64,000 nt of DNA from Streptomyces termitum (GTDB lineage Bacteria; Actinomycetota; Actinomycetes; Streptomycetales; Streptomycetaceae): assembly GCF_014650175.1 (NCBI RefSeq), contig NZ_BMUL01000010.1:1-64000 (forward strand), written 5' to 3'. Position numbers and translations under genes: made by a program. Under the pieces are notes generated by a model. The model saw only the letters and a program-made list of their open reading frames with translations. It was not told where the DNA came from and searched no databases. The first letter of the stretch is position 1. Each line of letters opens with the position of its first letter. Shown piece after piece: positions 49,826 through 57,686 of this stretch.

Positions 49826-50871
49826 CACTCACCCTTCCCCTGCGCCGTCGCCTTCTGCTTCGGCGGCATGCATCCGGTCGTGGGCTGGGAGCCCTCCGGC
49901 AGGTAGGTGCGGGGCACCACTCCGCAGAGGTAGCTGTCGAACCAGCGGCCGCTGCCGAGGGTGTTGCCGACGAGCCGGTAGTAGGGGCCGACGAGCGCGA
50001 GCGTCTTGTCGAGCTGGCCGCTGTTCTTCTCCAGGACCTCGGTGACCCGGCCGAGGGCCTTGAGGGTGGGGCCGAGCTGGCGGTCGTTGTCGTCGACGAG
50101 GCCGCTGAGTTCGGTGCCGAGGGCGCGGCTGCCCTTGAGGAGGGCGCGGATGGCCTCGCGGCGCTTGCGGAGTTCGCCGAGGAGGGAGCCGCCGTCCTCC
50201 AGGAGGGTCTCGAAGCTGGACTTCTTGTCGGCGAGGGTCTTGGTGAAGGTGTCGCTGTTCTCCAGCAGCTTGGCGATCTCGGCGTCGCGCTTGGAGACGG
50301 TCTTCGACAGGGCGGACAGGCCGTCGGCGGCGTTGCGCACGTGCGGCGGGGAGTTCTTGAAGGTGTCGGAGATCGTCTCGAAGCTCTCGGCGAGCTTCTC
50401 GGTGTCGATGGCGTCGGTCGTGCGGCTGAGGTCCTGGAAGGCCTCGGTGACGTCGTACGGGGAGGTGGTGCGGGTCCGCGGGATGCGGGTGCCGGGGTCC
50501 TGGGGTGCGGAGCCGAGCGGGTCGAGCGCCAGGTACTTCTCGCCGAGGAGGGTCTTGATGGCGATGGCGGCGGTGGAGCGGTCGCCGACCCAGGCGTCGC
50601 CGACCTCGAAGACCACCTTGACCTTGGGGCCGTCGAGGGAGACGCCGGTGACCTCGCCGACCTTGACGCCGGCGATGCGGACCTCGTCGCCGGCGTCGAG
50701 GCCGGCGGCCTCGGAGAAGTCGGCGCTGTAGGAGGTGCCGCCGCCGGCGAAGGGCAGGCGGTCGGCGTTGTAGGCGACGGCGCCGAGGAGGGCGAGGACG
50801 AGGAGGCCGACGACGGCGACGGTGATCGGGTTGCGTTCCTTCACCGGCTTGATTCCGATGCGGGGGCTCAT
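49825..50871 (-). CDS. mceC: MCE-family protein MceC
   Basis: The 348-residue protein has a membrane helix (ITVAVVGLLVLALLGAVAYNA), the MCE domain (VRIAGVKVGEVTGVSL, LLGEKYLALDP) and a helical region with SKRDAEIAKLLENSDTFTKTLADKK, ending in a Cys-containing tail (SYLCGVVPRTY, TGCMPP). ATG 50871 overlaps the mceB stop as ATGA. The longer frame upstream lies inside mceB and is spurious. Confidence 0.88.
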   Translation of the reverse strand: MSPRIGIKPVKERNPITVAVVGLLVLALLGAVAYNADRLPFAGGGTSYSADFSEAAGLDAGDEVRIAGVKVGEVTGVSLDGPKVKVVFEVGDAWVGDRSTAAIAIKTLLGEKYLALDPLGSAPQDPGTRIPRTRTTSPYDVTEAFQDLSRTTDAIDTEKLAESFETISDTFKNSPPHVRNAADGLSALSKTVSKRDAEIAKLLENSDTFTKTLADKKSSFETLLEDGGSLLGELRKRREAIRALLKGSRALGTELSGLVDDNDRQLGPTLKALGRVTEVLEKNSGQLDKTLALVGPYYRLVGNTLGSGRWFDSYLCGVVPRTYLPEGSQPTTGCMPPKQKATAQGKGE

Positions 50872-51923
50872 CCGCGGCACCTCGATTCGGTCACGGTGAT
50901 GCCGGTCGGCGGCTTGGAGCCGTCGGACGTGCCGACGCCGGTGACGCGTGCCTCGCACAGGTAGAGGTTGAACCAGGACCCGTAGGAGGAGAGGCGGGCG
51001 AGGGCGGTCATCTTGCCGGGGGTGTGGGCGAGGAAGGACTCGATGGCGGGGGTGTGCTCGCCGAGGGTGGTGGAGAGGCGGCCCAGTTCCCTGATGTCCT
51101 TCTTGAGCGGGGCGCGGCCGTCCTGGAAGAGGCCGGCGGTGGTGGTGGTGAGGTCGCCGATGGCCTGGACGGCCTGGCCGAGCGGCTTGCGGTCGGTGTT
51201 GAAGCCGGTGACGAGCTTCTGGAGGGTGACGACGAGGTCCTCGAAGGCGGCCTCGCGGTTGTTGATGGTGGTGAGGACGGTGTTCAGGTTGGTGACGACC
51301 TGGCCGATGACCTGGTCCTTGGCGGCGACGGTCCGGGTGAGGGAGCCGATGTGCCGCATGAGGCTGTCGACGGTGCCGCTCTCGCCCTGGAGGACCTGGA
51401 CCAGGGAGTCGGCGAGGTCGTTGACGTCGGCGGGCGAGAGGCCCTCGAAGAGCGGCTTGAAGCCGTTGAAGAGGAGGGTGAGGTCGAGGGCGGGCGTGGT
51501 GCGGTCGAGCGGGATGGTGTCGCCGTCCTGGAGGGTGCCGGAGAGTTCCCCGCTGCCGCGGCCGAGGGAGACGTACCGCTGTCCGACCATGTTGAGGTAC
51601 TTGACGGAGGCGGTGGCCGAGCGGGGCAGGGCGCGGTCCTCGCGGACGGTGAAGGTGACCTGGGCGGTGCGGCGCTGGACGACGCGGACGTCGGTGACCT
51701 CGCCGACCTTGACGCCGGCGATCCGGACGGAGTCGCCCTTGACGAGGCCGGTGACGTCGGTGAACAGCGCCTTGTAGGAGAGGGTCTCGGAGCCGACGCC
51801 GGTGTTGGCGATGCTGAGGCCGAGGACGGCCGTGGCGAGGGCGGTGACCAGGACGAAGAGGAGGGACTTGACGACCGTGCCGGTGAGGCCGCGGCGGCGG
51901 GTGTGGTCGGTGCGCGGGGTCAT
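50868..51923 (-). CDS. mceB: MCE-family protein MceB
   Basis: The 351-residue protein has a membrane helix (LLFVLVTALATAVLGLSIANTG), the MCE domain (VRIAGVKVGEVTDVRV, VGQRYVSLGRG) and a helical rod, and ends with the Cys motif FNLYLCEARVTGVG seen also in MceC. It is second of six MCE genes. Start and stop overlap both neighbours by four bases. Confidence 0.9.
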   Translation of the reverse strand: MTPRTDHTRRRGLTGTVVKSLLFVLVTALATAVLGLSIANTGVGSETLSYKALFTDVTGLVKGDSVRIAGVKVGEVTDVRVVQRRTAQVTFTVREDRALPRSATASVKYLNMVGQRYVSLGRGSGELSGTLQDGDTIPLDRTTPALDLTLLFNGFKPLFEGLSPADVNDLADSLVQVLQGESGTVDSLMRHIGSLTRTVAAKDQVIGQVVTNLNTVLTTINNREAAFEDLVVTLQKLVTGFNTDRKPLGQAVQAIGDLTTTTAGLFQDGRAPLKKDIRELGRLSTTLGEHTPAIESFLAHTPGKMTALARLSSYGSWFNLYLCEARVTGVGTSDGSKPPTGITVTESRCRG

Positions 51924-53173
51924 CGGAGGGTCACCTCCGCTCCGCGGAAGGCGGGTCCGGCGAGCAGGCTGCTCCAGTCGGGGAGTTCCGCGGGGGTCTT
52001 CTTCGCGGCGGGCGCGAGGAGTTCGGTGACGAGGTCGTTCTCCTGCGGGGAGTTGGCGGGTCCGAGGTCCTGTTCGGCGGCGGCGGAGGCCCGTGCGGCG
52101 GGCGCGGCGGCGGCGCCGAGGTAGGGCACGGGGTAGCAGCGGGGGCCGCCGCCGGCGCCGTAGGAGGGGGTGTCGCGGCCGGGGGTGTAGGCGCCGCGCG
52201 AGGGCACGGTGGTGACCTCGACGTGCAGGCCGGGCCGGTCGGTGCCCTTGCCGAGCGCCTTGTCCATGGCGGGGACGAACTGGGCCAGGGTGCGCAGGGT
52301 GCAGGGGAAGGAGGAGGAGTACTCGGAGAGCAGTTCCAGGGTGGGCCGGCTGGTGGCGCTGAGCCGGATGATGTTGTCCTTGTTCTGGCGCAGGAAGGCG
52401 GTGAGGTCCTGGGCCGTGCGGGTGGTGGCGCCGAAGGTGCCGGCGAGCCGGCTCTCCTGTTCGGCGAGGGTGCCGCTGGTGGTGGTGAAGTCGGTGAGCG
52501 CGGTGACGATGTCGGGGGCGGCGTCCGCGTAGAGGTTGCTGACCTTCACGAGTTCTTTCAGGTCGCGGTTGAGGGCGGGCAGTTGGGGGTTGAACTCGCG
52601 CAGGTGGGCGTCGAGCCGGGCGAGGGTGTCGCCGAGCTTGTCGCCGCGTCCTTCGAGGGCCTGGGAGACCGCGGAGAGGGTCGCGGAGAGCTTCTGCGGC
52701 TGGACGGCGGTGAGCATGGGCAGGACGTTGTCGAGGACCTGCTGGAGTTCGACGGCGTTGCCGGAGCGGTCCTGCGGGATGACGGCGCCGGGGGCGAGCT
52801 TCGCGCCCGAGGGGTTCGGGGGCGGTACGAGGGCGACGAACCGCTCGCCGAAGAGGGTGGTCGGCAGCATCTGGGCGCGGACGTCGGAGGGGACGTGCTC
52901 CAGGGCGCCGGGCTTCATGGCGAGGGTGAGGCGGGCGCCCTCGCCGGTGGCGGCGATGGCGCGGACCTCGCCGACGACGACGCCGCGGAGTTTGACCTCG
53001 GCGCCGAGGTGCATCTCGTTGCCGACGCTGCCGGTCTCGACGACGACCGGGTCGGAGTCGGTGAAGCTCTTCTGGTAGACCGCCACCGCCAGCCAGGCCA
53101 GCAGGGCGGGCACCAGCAGGAAGACGATTCCGGCGAGCCGGAGGCGGGTGGTCGTGCCGTGTGGTTCGCTCAT
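51920..53173 (-). CDS. mceA: MCE-family protein MceA
   Basis: The 417-residue protein has an N-terminal helix (AGIVFLLVPALLAWLAVAVY), an MCE domain (VKLRGVVVGEVRAIAA, LFGERFVALVPP) and a helical region with a cysteine pair (SFPCTLRTLAQ, GPRCYPVPYLG). It follows the two YrbE permease genes directly, the position of MceA in all Mce operons. ATG 53173 lies one base after the YrbE-B stop. In mycobacteria this subunit begins the hexameric needle that carries lipids. Confidence 0.9.
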   Translation of the reverse strand: MSEPHGTTTRLRLAGIVFLLVPALLAWLAVAVYQKSFTDSDPVVVETGSVGNEMHLGAEVKLRGVVVGEVRAIAATGEGARLTLAMKPGALEHVPSDVRAQMLPTTLFGERFVALVPPPNPSGAKLAPGAVIPQDRSGNAVELQQVLDNVLPMLTAVQPQKLSATLSAVSQALEGRGDKLGDTLARLDAHLREFNPQLPALNRDLKELVKVSNLYADAAPDIVTALTDFTTTSGTLAEQESRLAGTFGATTRTAQDLTAFLRQNKDNIIRLSATSRPTLELLSEYSSSFPCTLRTLAQFVPAMDKALGKGTDRPGLHVEVTTVPSRGAYTPGRDTPSYGAGGGPRCYPVPYLGAAAAPAARASAAAEQDLGPANSPQENDLVTELLAPAAKKTPAELPDWSSLLAGPAFRGAEVTLR

Positions 53174-53174
53174 C

Positions 53175-53981
53175 TCACCCCGCCACCTTCACGGTCGTGG
53201 TCGCGCCCCAGAGGGCCAGCGACAGGAAGAAGTCGGTGACGCTGATCAGCACGATGGCGTTGCGCACGGAGCGGCCGACGGCGATGCCGACGCCGGCGGG
53301 GCCGCCGGAGGCGCGGAAGCCGTAGTAGCAGTGGGCGACGATCACCATCACGCTGAAGATCAGCACTTTGAGCACCGAGAGGAGGACGTCCGTCGGGGAC
53401 AGGAAGAGGTTGAAGTAGTGGTCGTACGTGCCCTGGGACTGGCCGTTGAAGAGGACGGTGATGGAGCGGGAGGCCAGGTAGGAGGAGAGCAGTCCGATCG
53501 CGTAGAGCGGGATGATCGCGACGACGCCGGCGATGATGCGGGTGGTCACCAGGTAGGGCATGGAGCGGATGCCCATGCCTTCGAGGGCGTCGACCTCCTC
53601 GTTGATCCGCATGGCGCCGAGCTGGGCGGTGAAGCCGGCGCCGACGGTCGCGGAGAGGGCGAGTCCGGCGACGAGGGGCGCGATCTCGCGGGTGTTGAAG
53701 TAGGCGGAGACGAAGCCGGTGAAGGCGGCGGTGCCGATCTGGTCGAGGGCGGCGTAGCCCTGGAGGCCGACGACGGTGCCGGTGAACAGCGTCATCGCGA
53801 TCATGACGCCGATGGTGCCGCCGATGACGCCGAGTCCTCCGGAGCCGAAGGCGACCTCGGCGAGGAGGCGCTGGACCTCCTTGAGGTAGCGGCGCAGGGT
53901 CCGGGGGATCCAGAGCAGGGCGCGCACGTAGAACAGGAACTGGTCACCGGACCGGTCGAGCCAGGCGAACGGGGAGGCCAT
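53175..53981 (-). CDS. yrbEB: MlaE/YrbE-family permease B
   Basis: The 268-residue protein has about five membrane helices and the MlaE permease signature: ALSATVGAGFTAQLGAMRINEEVDALEGMGIRSMPYLVTTRIIAGVVAI. The EQ-like loop contacts the Mkl-type ATPase. It starts six bases after the YrbE-A stop and is followed by mceA. Together with YrbE-A it forms the heterodimeric pump at the base of the MCE needle. Confidence 0.92.
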   Translation of the reverse strand: MASPFAWLDRSGDQFLFYVRALLWIPRTLRRYLKEVQRLLAEVAFGSGGLGVIGGTIGVMIAMTLFTGTVVGLQGYAALDQIGTAAFTGFVSAYFNTREIAPLVAGLALSATVGAGFTAQLGAMRINEEVDALEGMGIRSMPYLVTTRIIAGVVAIIPLYAIGLLSSYLASRSITVLFNGQSQGTYDHYFNLFLSPTDVLLSVLKVLIFSVMVIVAHCYYGFRASGGPAGVGIAVGRSVRNAIVLISVTDFFLSLALWGATTTVKVAG

Positions 53982-53986
53982 CGGCC

Positions 53987-54751
53987 TCAGCCTCCCTTCG
54001 GCGGGACGATCTGGAGGTAGATGCCGGTCAGCACCATGTTGACGAAGAAGAGCAGGAGGAAGGTGATGACGACCGACTGGTTGACGGCGTCGCCGACGCC
54101 CTTGGGGCCGCCCCGGGGGTTGAGGCCGCGGTAGGCGGCGACGATGCCCGCGATGAACCCGAAGATCAGCGCCTTGAGTTCGCTGATGTACAGGTCGGGG
54201 AGCTGGGCGAGGGCGGAGAAGCTGGAGAGGTACGCGCCGGGGGTGCCGTCCTGGAGGACGATGTTGAAGAAGTAGCCGCCGAGGGTGCCGACGACGGAGA
54301 CCATGCCGTTGAGGAGCACGGCGACGGCCATGGTGGCGAGGACGCGCGGGACGACCAGGCGCTGGACCGGCGAGACGCCCATGACCTCCATCGCGTCCAG
54401 CTCCTCGCGGATCTTGCGGGAGCCGAGGTCGGCGCAGATGGCGGAGCCTCCGGCGCCGGCGATCAGCAGGGCGACGATGAGCGGGCTGGCCTGCTGGATG
54501 ACGGCGAGGACGCTGGCGCCGCCGGTGAAGGACTGGGCGCCGAGCTGCTGGGTGAGCGAGCCGACCTGGAGGGCGATGACGGCGCCGAAGGGGATGGAGA
54601 CGAGGGCGGCCGGCAGGATGGTGACGCTGGCGACGAACCAGAACTGCTCGATGAACTCGCGGAACTGGAAGGGGCGTCGGAAGACGGCCCGGGTCACCTC
54701 GGCGGCGAGGGCGAAGAGGCGTCCGGTCTGCCGCAGCGCCCCGCCGATCAC
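53987..54751 (-). CDS. yrbEA: MlaE/YrbE-family permease A
   Basis: The 254-residue protein has the same fold with LLIAGAGGSAICADLGSRKIREELDAMEVMGVSPVQRLVVPRVLATMAVAVLL. The loop EELDAMEVMGV is the ATPase-coupling element. GTG 54751 overlaps the ATPase stop. It is the first permease of the mce locus. The mechanism is lipid import from the outer envelope by analogy with mycobacterial Mce4 and the E. coli Mla system. Confidence 0.92.
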   Translation of the reverse strand: MIGGALRQTGRLFALAAEVTRAVFRRPFQFREFIEQFWFVASVTILPAALVSIPFGAVIALQVGSLTQQLGAQSFTGGASVLAVIQQASPLIVALLIAGAGGSAICADLGSRKIREELDAMEVMGVSPVQRLVVPRVLATMAVAVLLNGMVSVVGTLGGYFFNIVLQDGTPGAYLSSFSALAQLPDLYISELKALIFGFIAGIVAAYRGLNPRGGPKGVGDAVNQSVVITFLLLFFVNMVLTGIYLQIVPPKGG

Positions 54752-55761
54752 GAGCCGCTCCCGGGTGCGGGCTTGGTCAGGGTGGGGGCCGTGCCGCCGC
54801 GCGCGTAGGTGTCCTGGATGGCGGCGCGGGCGGCGGGCGGGAGCCGGTCGAGCATGCCGAGGACGCGTTCGCGGCGGCGGGCGACGGCGGCGCGCGGCGG
54901 GAGGCCGGGCGAGGGCTCCAGCTGCGGGACGATGACGCGGGGGCCAGCCGTCAGGTGCGGGGCGGGGGCGTCGGCCTCGGCGGCGAGGGTGGCGGCGTCC
55001 TTCTCCTCGGACATGCCGATGGGGCCTTCGCGGCGGCCGGCGAGAAACTGGGTGACGACCGGTTCCTCGCTGGTGAGGAGGACTTCGCGGGGGCCGAAGG
55101 TGACCAGGTTGCGCCGGAAGAACATCCCCATGTTGTCGGGGACGGTGGCGGCGATGTCCAGGTTGTGGGTGACGATCAGCATCGTCGCGTCGATCCGCGC
55201 GTTGAGGTCGATGAGGAGCTGGGAGAGGTAGGCGGTGCGGACCGGGTCGAGGCCGGAGTCGGGCTCGTCGCAGAGGACGATCTGCGGGTCGAGGACGAGG
55301 GCGCGGGCCAGGCCGGCGCGCTTGCGCATGCCGCCGCTGATCTCGCCGGGGAGCTTGCCCTCGGCGCCGAGGAGGCCGACGAGTTCGATCCGCTCCATGA
55401 CGATGCGGCGGATCTCGGACTCCCGCTTGCGGGTGTGCTCGCGCAGTGGGAAGGCGATGTTGTCGAACAGGGTCATGGAGCCGAAGAGGGCTCCGTCCTG
55501 GAACATGAGGCCGAAGAGTTTCCGGGTCTCGTAGATGTCCTTCTCGGGGCTGTTGACCATGTCGACGCCGTTGATGAGGACGCGTCCCTGCTGGGGCTTG
55601 AGGAGCCCGATGAGCGATTTCAGGAAGACCGTCTTGCCGGTGCCGGAAGGCCCGAGCATGACGCTCACTTCTCCGGCCGGCAATGTCAGTGACACGTCCT
55701 GCCAGATGTTCTGCTTGCCGAAGGACATGGTCAGACCCTCAACGGCTACTTCGATTCCCAT
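54748..55761 (-). CDS. mceG: Mce transporter ATPase (Mkl/MceG-like)
   Basis: The 337-residue ATPase has Walker A GPSGTGKTVFLKSL, a Q-loop FGLMFQDGALFGSMTLFDN, signature ISGGMRKRAGLARAL, Walker B IVLCDEPDSGLDPVR and switch His in IVTHNL. The long C-terminal extension (about residues 245-337) is typical of MceG, which needs it for partner stability. In mycobacteria the gene is unlinked; here it starts the operon. GGAGGTGGA leads straight into ATG 55761. The ATPase powers the YrbE/Mce lipid importer. Confidence 0.92.
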   Translation of the reverse strand: MGIEVAVEGLTMSFGKQNIWQDVSLTLPAGEVSVMLGPSGTGKTVFLKSLIGLLKPQQGRVLINGVDMVNSPEKDIYETRKLFGLMFQDGALFGSMTLFDNIAFPLREHTRKRESEIRRIVMERIELVGLLGAEGKLPGEISGGMRKRAGLARALVLDPQIVLCDEPDSGLDPVRTAYLSQLLIDLNARIDATMLIVTHNLDIAATVPDNMGMFFRRNLVTFGPREVLLTSEEPVVTQFLAGRREGPIGMSEEKDAATLAAEADAPAPHLTAGPRVIVPQLEPSPGLPPRAAVARRRERVLGMLDRLPPAARAAIQDTYARGGTAPTLTKPAPGSGS

Positions 55762-55868
55762 TCCACCTCCAGCAAGCCCGCGTCGGGCGTGCACCGCGGG
55801 CGCACGTTAAGTCGGTGCCGATCACCCGGACAATAGGCATGGCGCAAAATCCTTGATCCGCTTCTTTA

Positions 55869-56191
55869 TTTGTCATCGGGGAGACAAAGGCGCGGTCGGT
55901 TCTTGTCTCCGGGGAGACAGGGGTGCCGCCTGCCCCGAGGGGCCGGCGCGGCGTGGTTCCGGCCTGCGGGCGTGCCCGCCCCGGCCGGGAGACCGGGGCG
56001 GGCGCGTCCGCCGCAGGGCGGCTCACGGAGCGCGCCGACCTGCGGCTGGGCGCCGCCCGGCGAACGCTACGGCCCGGTAACCTCCCGGAGCAATACGCGA
56101 GTGGGGAGTTTTCTGCAATGGGGTGCGGAATGCGGGGTTCCTGTCATCGGGAACACAATCGGGGCCCGGTGATTGTCACCGGGGAGAGCGT
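55869..56191. repeat. four palindromic repeats between mce and secreted cluster
   Basis: TTTGTCATCGGGGAGACAAA (55869-55888), CTTGTCTCCGGGGAGACAGG (55902-55921), CCTGTCATCGGGAACACAAT (56140-56159) and ATTGTCACCGGGGAGAGCGT (56172-56191) are variants of one imperfect palindrome. They lie as two pairs, each pair 32-33 bases from start to start, in a 730-base region with no gene. A shared regulator of both flanking units could bind here. Confidence 0.6.
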
Positions 56192-56362
56192 GGCGCGTTC
56201 TTCCGCGGCCGACGCCCGCACGGAAGTGAGGATTCTCCGCACAAGTGCTTCATGATCGATCATAATTGTCGACAATGCGCACCCGAGAACCAACCGGATT
56301 CCGGCTACCACTCACCCGCCTGACAGGCAATGGACCTCTTCAAAGAATCATGGTCGGTGCCA

Positions 56363-56392
56363 TTGTTCAGCCAAGTTTCCCGCAAGTAACGT
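56363..56392 (+). promoter_or_regulatory. promoter of the secreted-protein cluster
   Basis: TTGTTC (56363-56368) and TAACGT (56387-56392) with an 18-base spacer, about 100 bases before the first secreted-protein start. The stretch from 56240 is AT-rich for this genome. Confidence 0.5.
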
Positions 56393-56491
56393 CTGGTGGC
56401 GCGGCCAGGGAAACGTCGAGCCGCCTCCGGCCGCTCGTCCCCGTCGCGGCCACCCCTCTGCCGGTCAATCCCCAAGGAGAGTCCCAGAGTC

Positions 56492-57121
56492 ATGAAGAAG
56501 TCGATCAGAAACCTCGCCGTCGTCGCCGGTGGCGCCTCCGCCGCCTTCGCCCTCGCGGTCTCGCCGGCCTCGGCCGTGCCCTCGACGGTCTGGACCGTCA
56601 GCCCGTCCCCGGCCAGCATCACCGCGCTCAACAGCGGCAACGTCGCCCTCAGCGTCAACGGCATCACCATGACGTGTACGAAGTCGAACGGCGCGGGCAC
56701 CGGTGCGAGCACCACCGGCAACCCGGCCACCGTCGGCACCATCACCACCATGGTCTTCGGTGCCACCGGGGCGCCCTGCACCAGCGTCCTCGGCCCCGTG
56801 ACCGCCGTCCCGGTGACCCCCTGGACGATCGTGGCCCAGGACTACAACGCCGCGACCGGTGTCACCTCGGGCTACGTCGGCAACGTCGACGCCAACGTCT
56901 CCGTCGGCGCCTGCAACTTCCGCGTGACGGGCAAGGCGTCCTCCACCTACACCAACTCGACGGGCGCGCTCACCGTCAACAGCCTCGCGGGCGAGCTCAC
57001 CGTCGTCACGTCGTCCGGCTGCGGCTCGGCCGTCCCGGTCGGCGCCAAGCCCACCTTCAAGGGCAAGTACCTCTTCAAGGCGGGCACCGCCATCCCGACG
57101 ATCGTCGGCTCGAACCCGTAA
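56492..57121 (+). CDS. secreted protein, longer paralogue
   Basis: The 209-residue protein has a signal peptide (RNLAVVAGGASAAFALAVSPASA) and mature start near VPSTVWTVSPSPASITALNSGNV. The mature part is Thr/Ser/Gly/Val-rich with four cysteines and likely a beta-sandwich. The end, AGELTVVTSSGCGSAVPVGAKPTFKG, and the start are shared with the gene 100 bases downstream, which lacks a central block of about 70 residues. AAGGAGAG lies 12 bases before ATG 56492, a long spacing. Family unknown to me. Its place beside mce suggests a role in lipid handling at the surface. Confidence 0.7.
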   Translation: MKKSIRNLAVVAGGASAAFALAVSPASAVPSTVWTVSPSPASITALNSGNVALSVNGITMTCTKSNGAGTGASTTGNPATVGTITTMVFGATGAPCTSVLGPVTAVPVTPWTIVAQDYNAATGVTSGYVGNVDANVSVGACNFRVTGKASSTYTNSTGALTVNSLAGELTVVTSSGCGSAVPVGAKPTFKGKYLFKAGTAIPTIVGSNP

Positions 57122-57221
57122 GGGCTCAGGACCCCGCGTCCGTCCGGCCGGTGACCCCGGCCGGGCGGGCGCGGGCCTGTCCGCGTTCCCGACCGTCCCC
57201 GCCGCCCCAGGAGGCCCCGCC

Positions 57222-57626
57222 GTGAAGAAGCCGACCGGAAGACTCGCCGTCACCGCGACCGCGGCCACGCTCGCCCTCACGGCCGTCCCGGCCTCCGCGG
57301 TGCCGTCGACCACCTGGACCGTCACTCCTTCCGGCGGCTTCACGGCGGTCAACCGCGGGAACGTCTCGCTCTTCCTCGGCGGCCTCGCGCTGACGTGCGG
57401 GAAGTCCACCGCCTCGGGGCGGACGCAGAACGCCACCGGCAACCCGGCGGCGATCGCCGTCATCACCGGCCTGTTCTCGGTCGCCGGCGCGGCGGGCGAG
57501 CTCACCGTCGTCTCGTCGTCCGGCTGCGGCACGGTCGCCCCGGTCGGCGCCAAGCCCACCTTCAAGGGCGACTACCTGGTCAACCCCGGCGGCACCCCGC
57601 CGATCGCCGTCGGCACCAACCCGTAA
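57222..57626 (+). CDS. secreted protein, shorter paralogue
   Basis: The 134-residue protein has a signal peptide (LAVTATAATLALTAVPASA) and begins VPSTTWTVTPSGGFTAVNRGNVSLFL. The last 45 residues (GELTVVSSSGCGTVAPVGAKPTFKGDYLVNPG) mirror the longer paralogue. Two cysteines remain, so one of the two probable disulphides is kept. CAGGAGG is before GTG 57222. It probably arose by duplication and loss of a middle segment. Confidence 0.7.
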   Translation: MKKPTGRLAVTATAATLALTAVPASAVPSTTWTVTPSGGFTAVNRGNVSLFLGGLALTCGKSTASGRTQNATGNPAAIAVITGLFSVAGAAGELTVVSSSGCGTVAPVGAKPTFKGDYLVNPGGTPPIAVGTNP

Positions 57627-57686
57627 CCCCCTCGTCCCGGCACGGCACCACCCCCGCGTTCCCGAACGACCCGAGCGGAGCACCAG

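Noticed and set aside
43652..55761. Siderophore or drug exporter instead of mce
   Set aside because: Six consecutive MCE-domain proteins with two MlaE permeases and an MceG ATPase define an Mce importer.
55853..56080. Possible small Arg/Gly-rich protein upstream of the secreted cluster
   Set aside because: Its start overlaps the palindromic repeats, no ribosome site, no hydrophobic or domain pattern.
55869..56191. CRISPR-like array from regularly spaced repeats
   Set aside because: Only four degenerate copies in two distant pairs, unequal spacers and no cas genes nearby.
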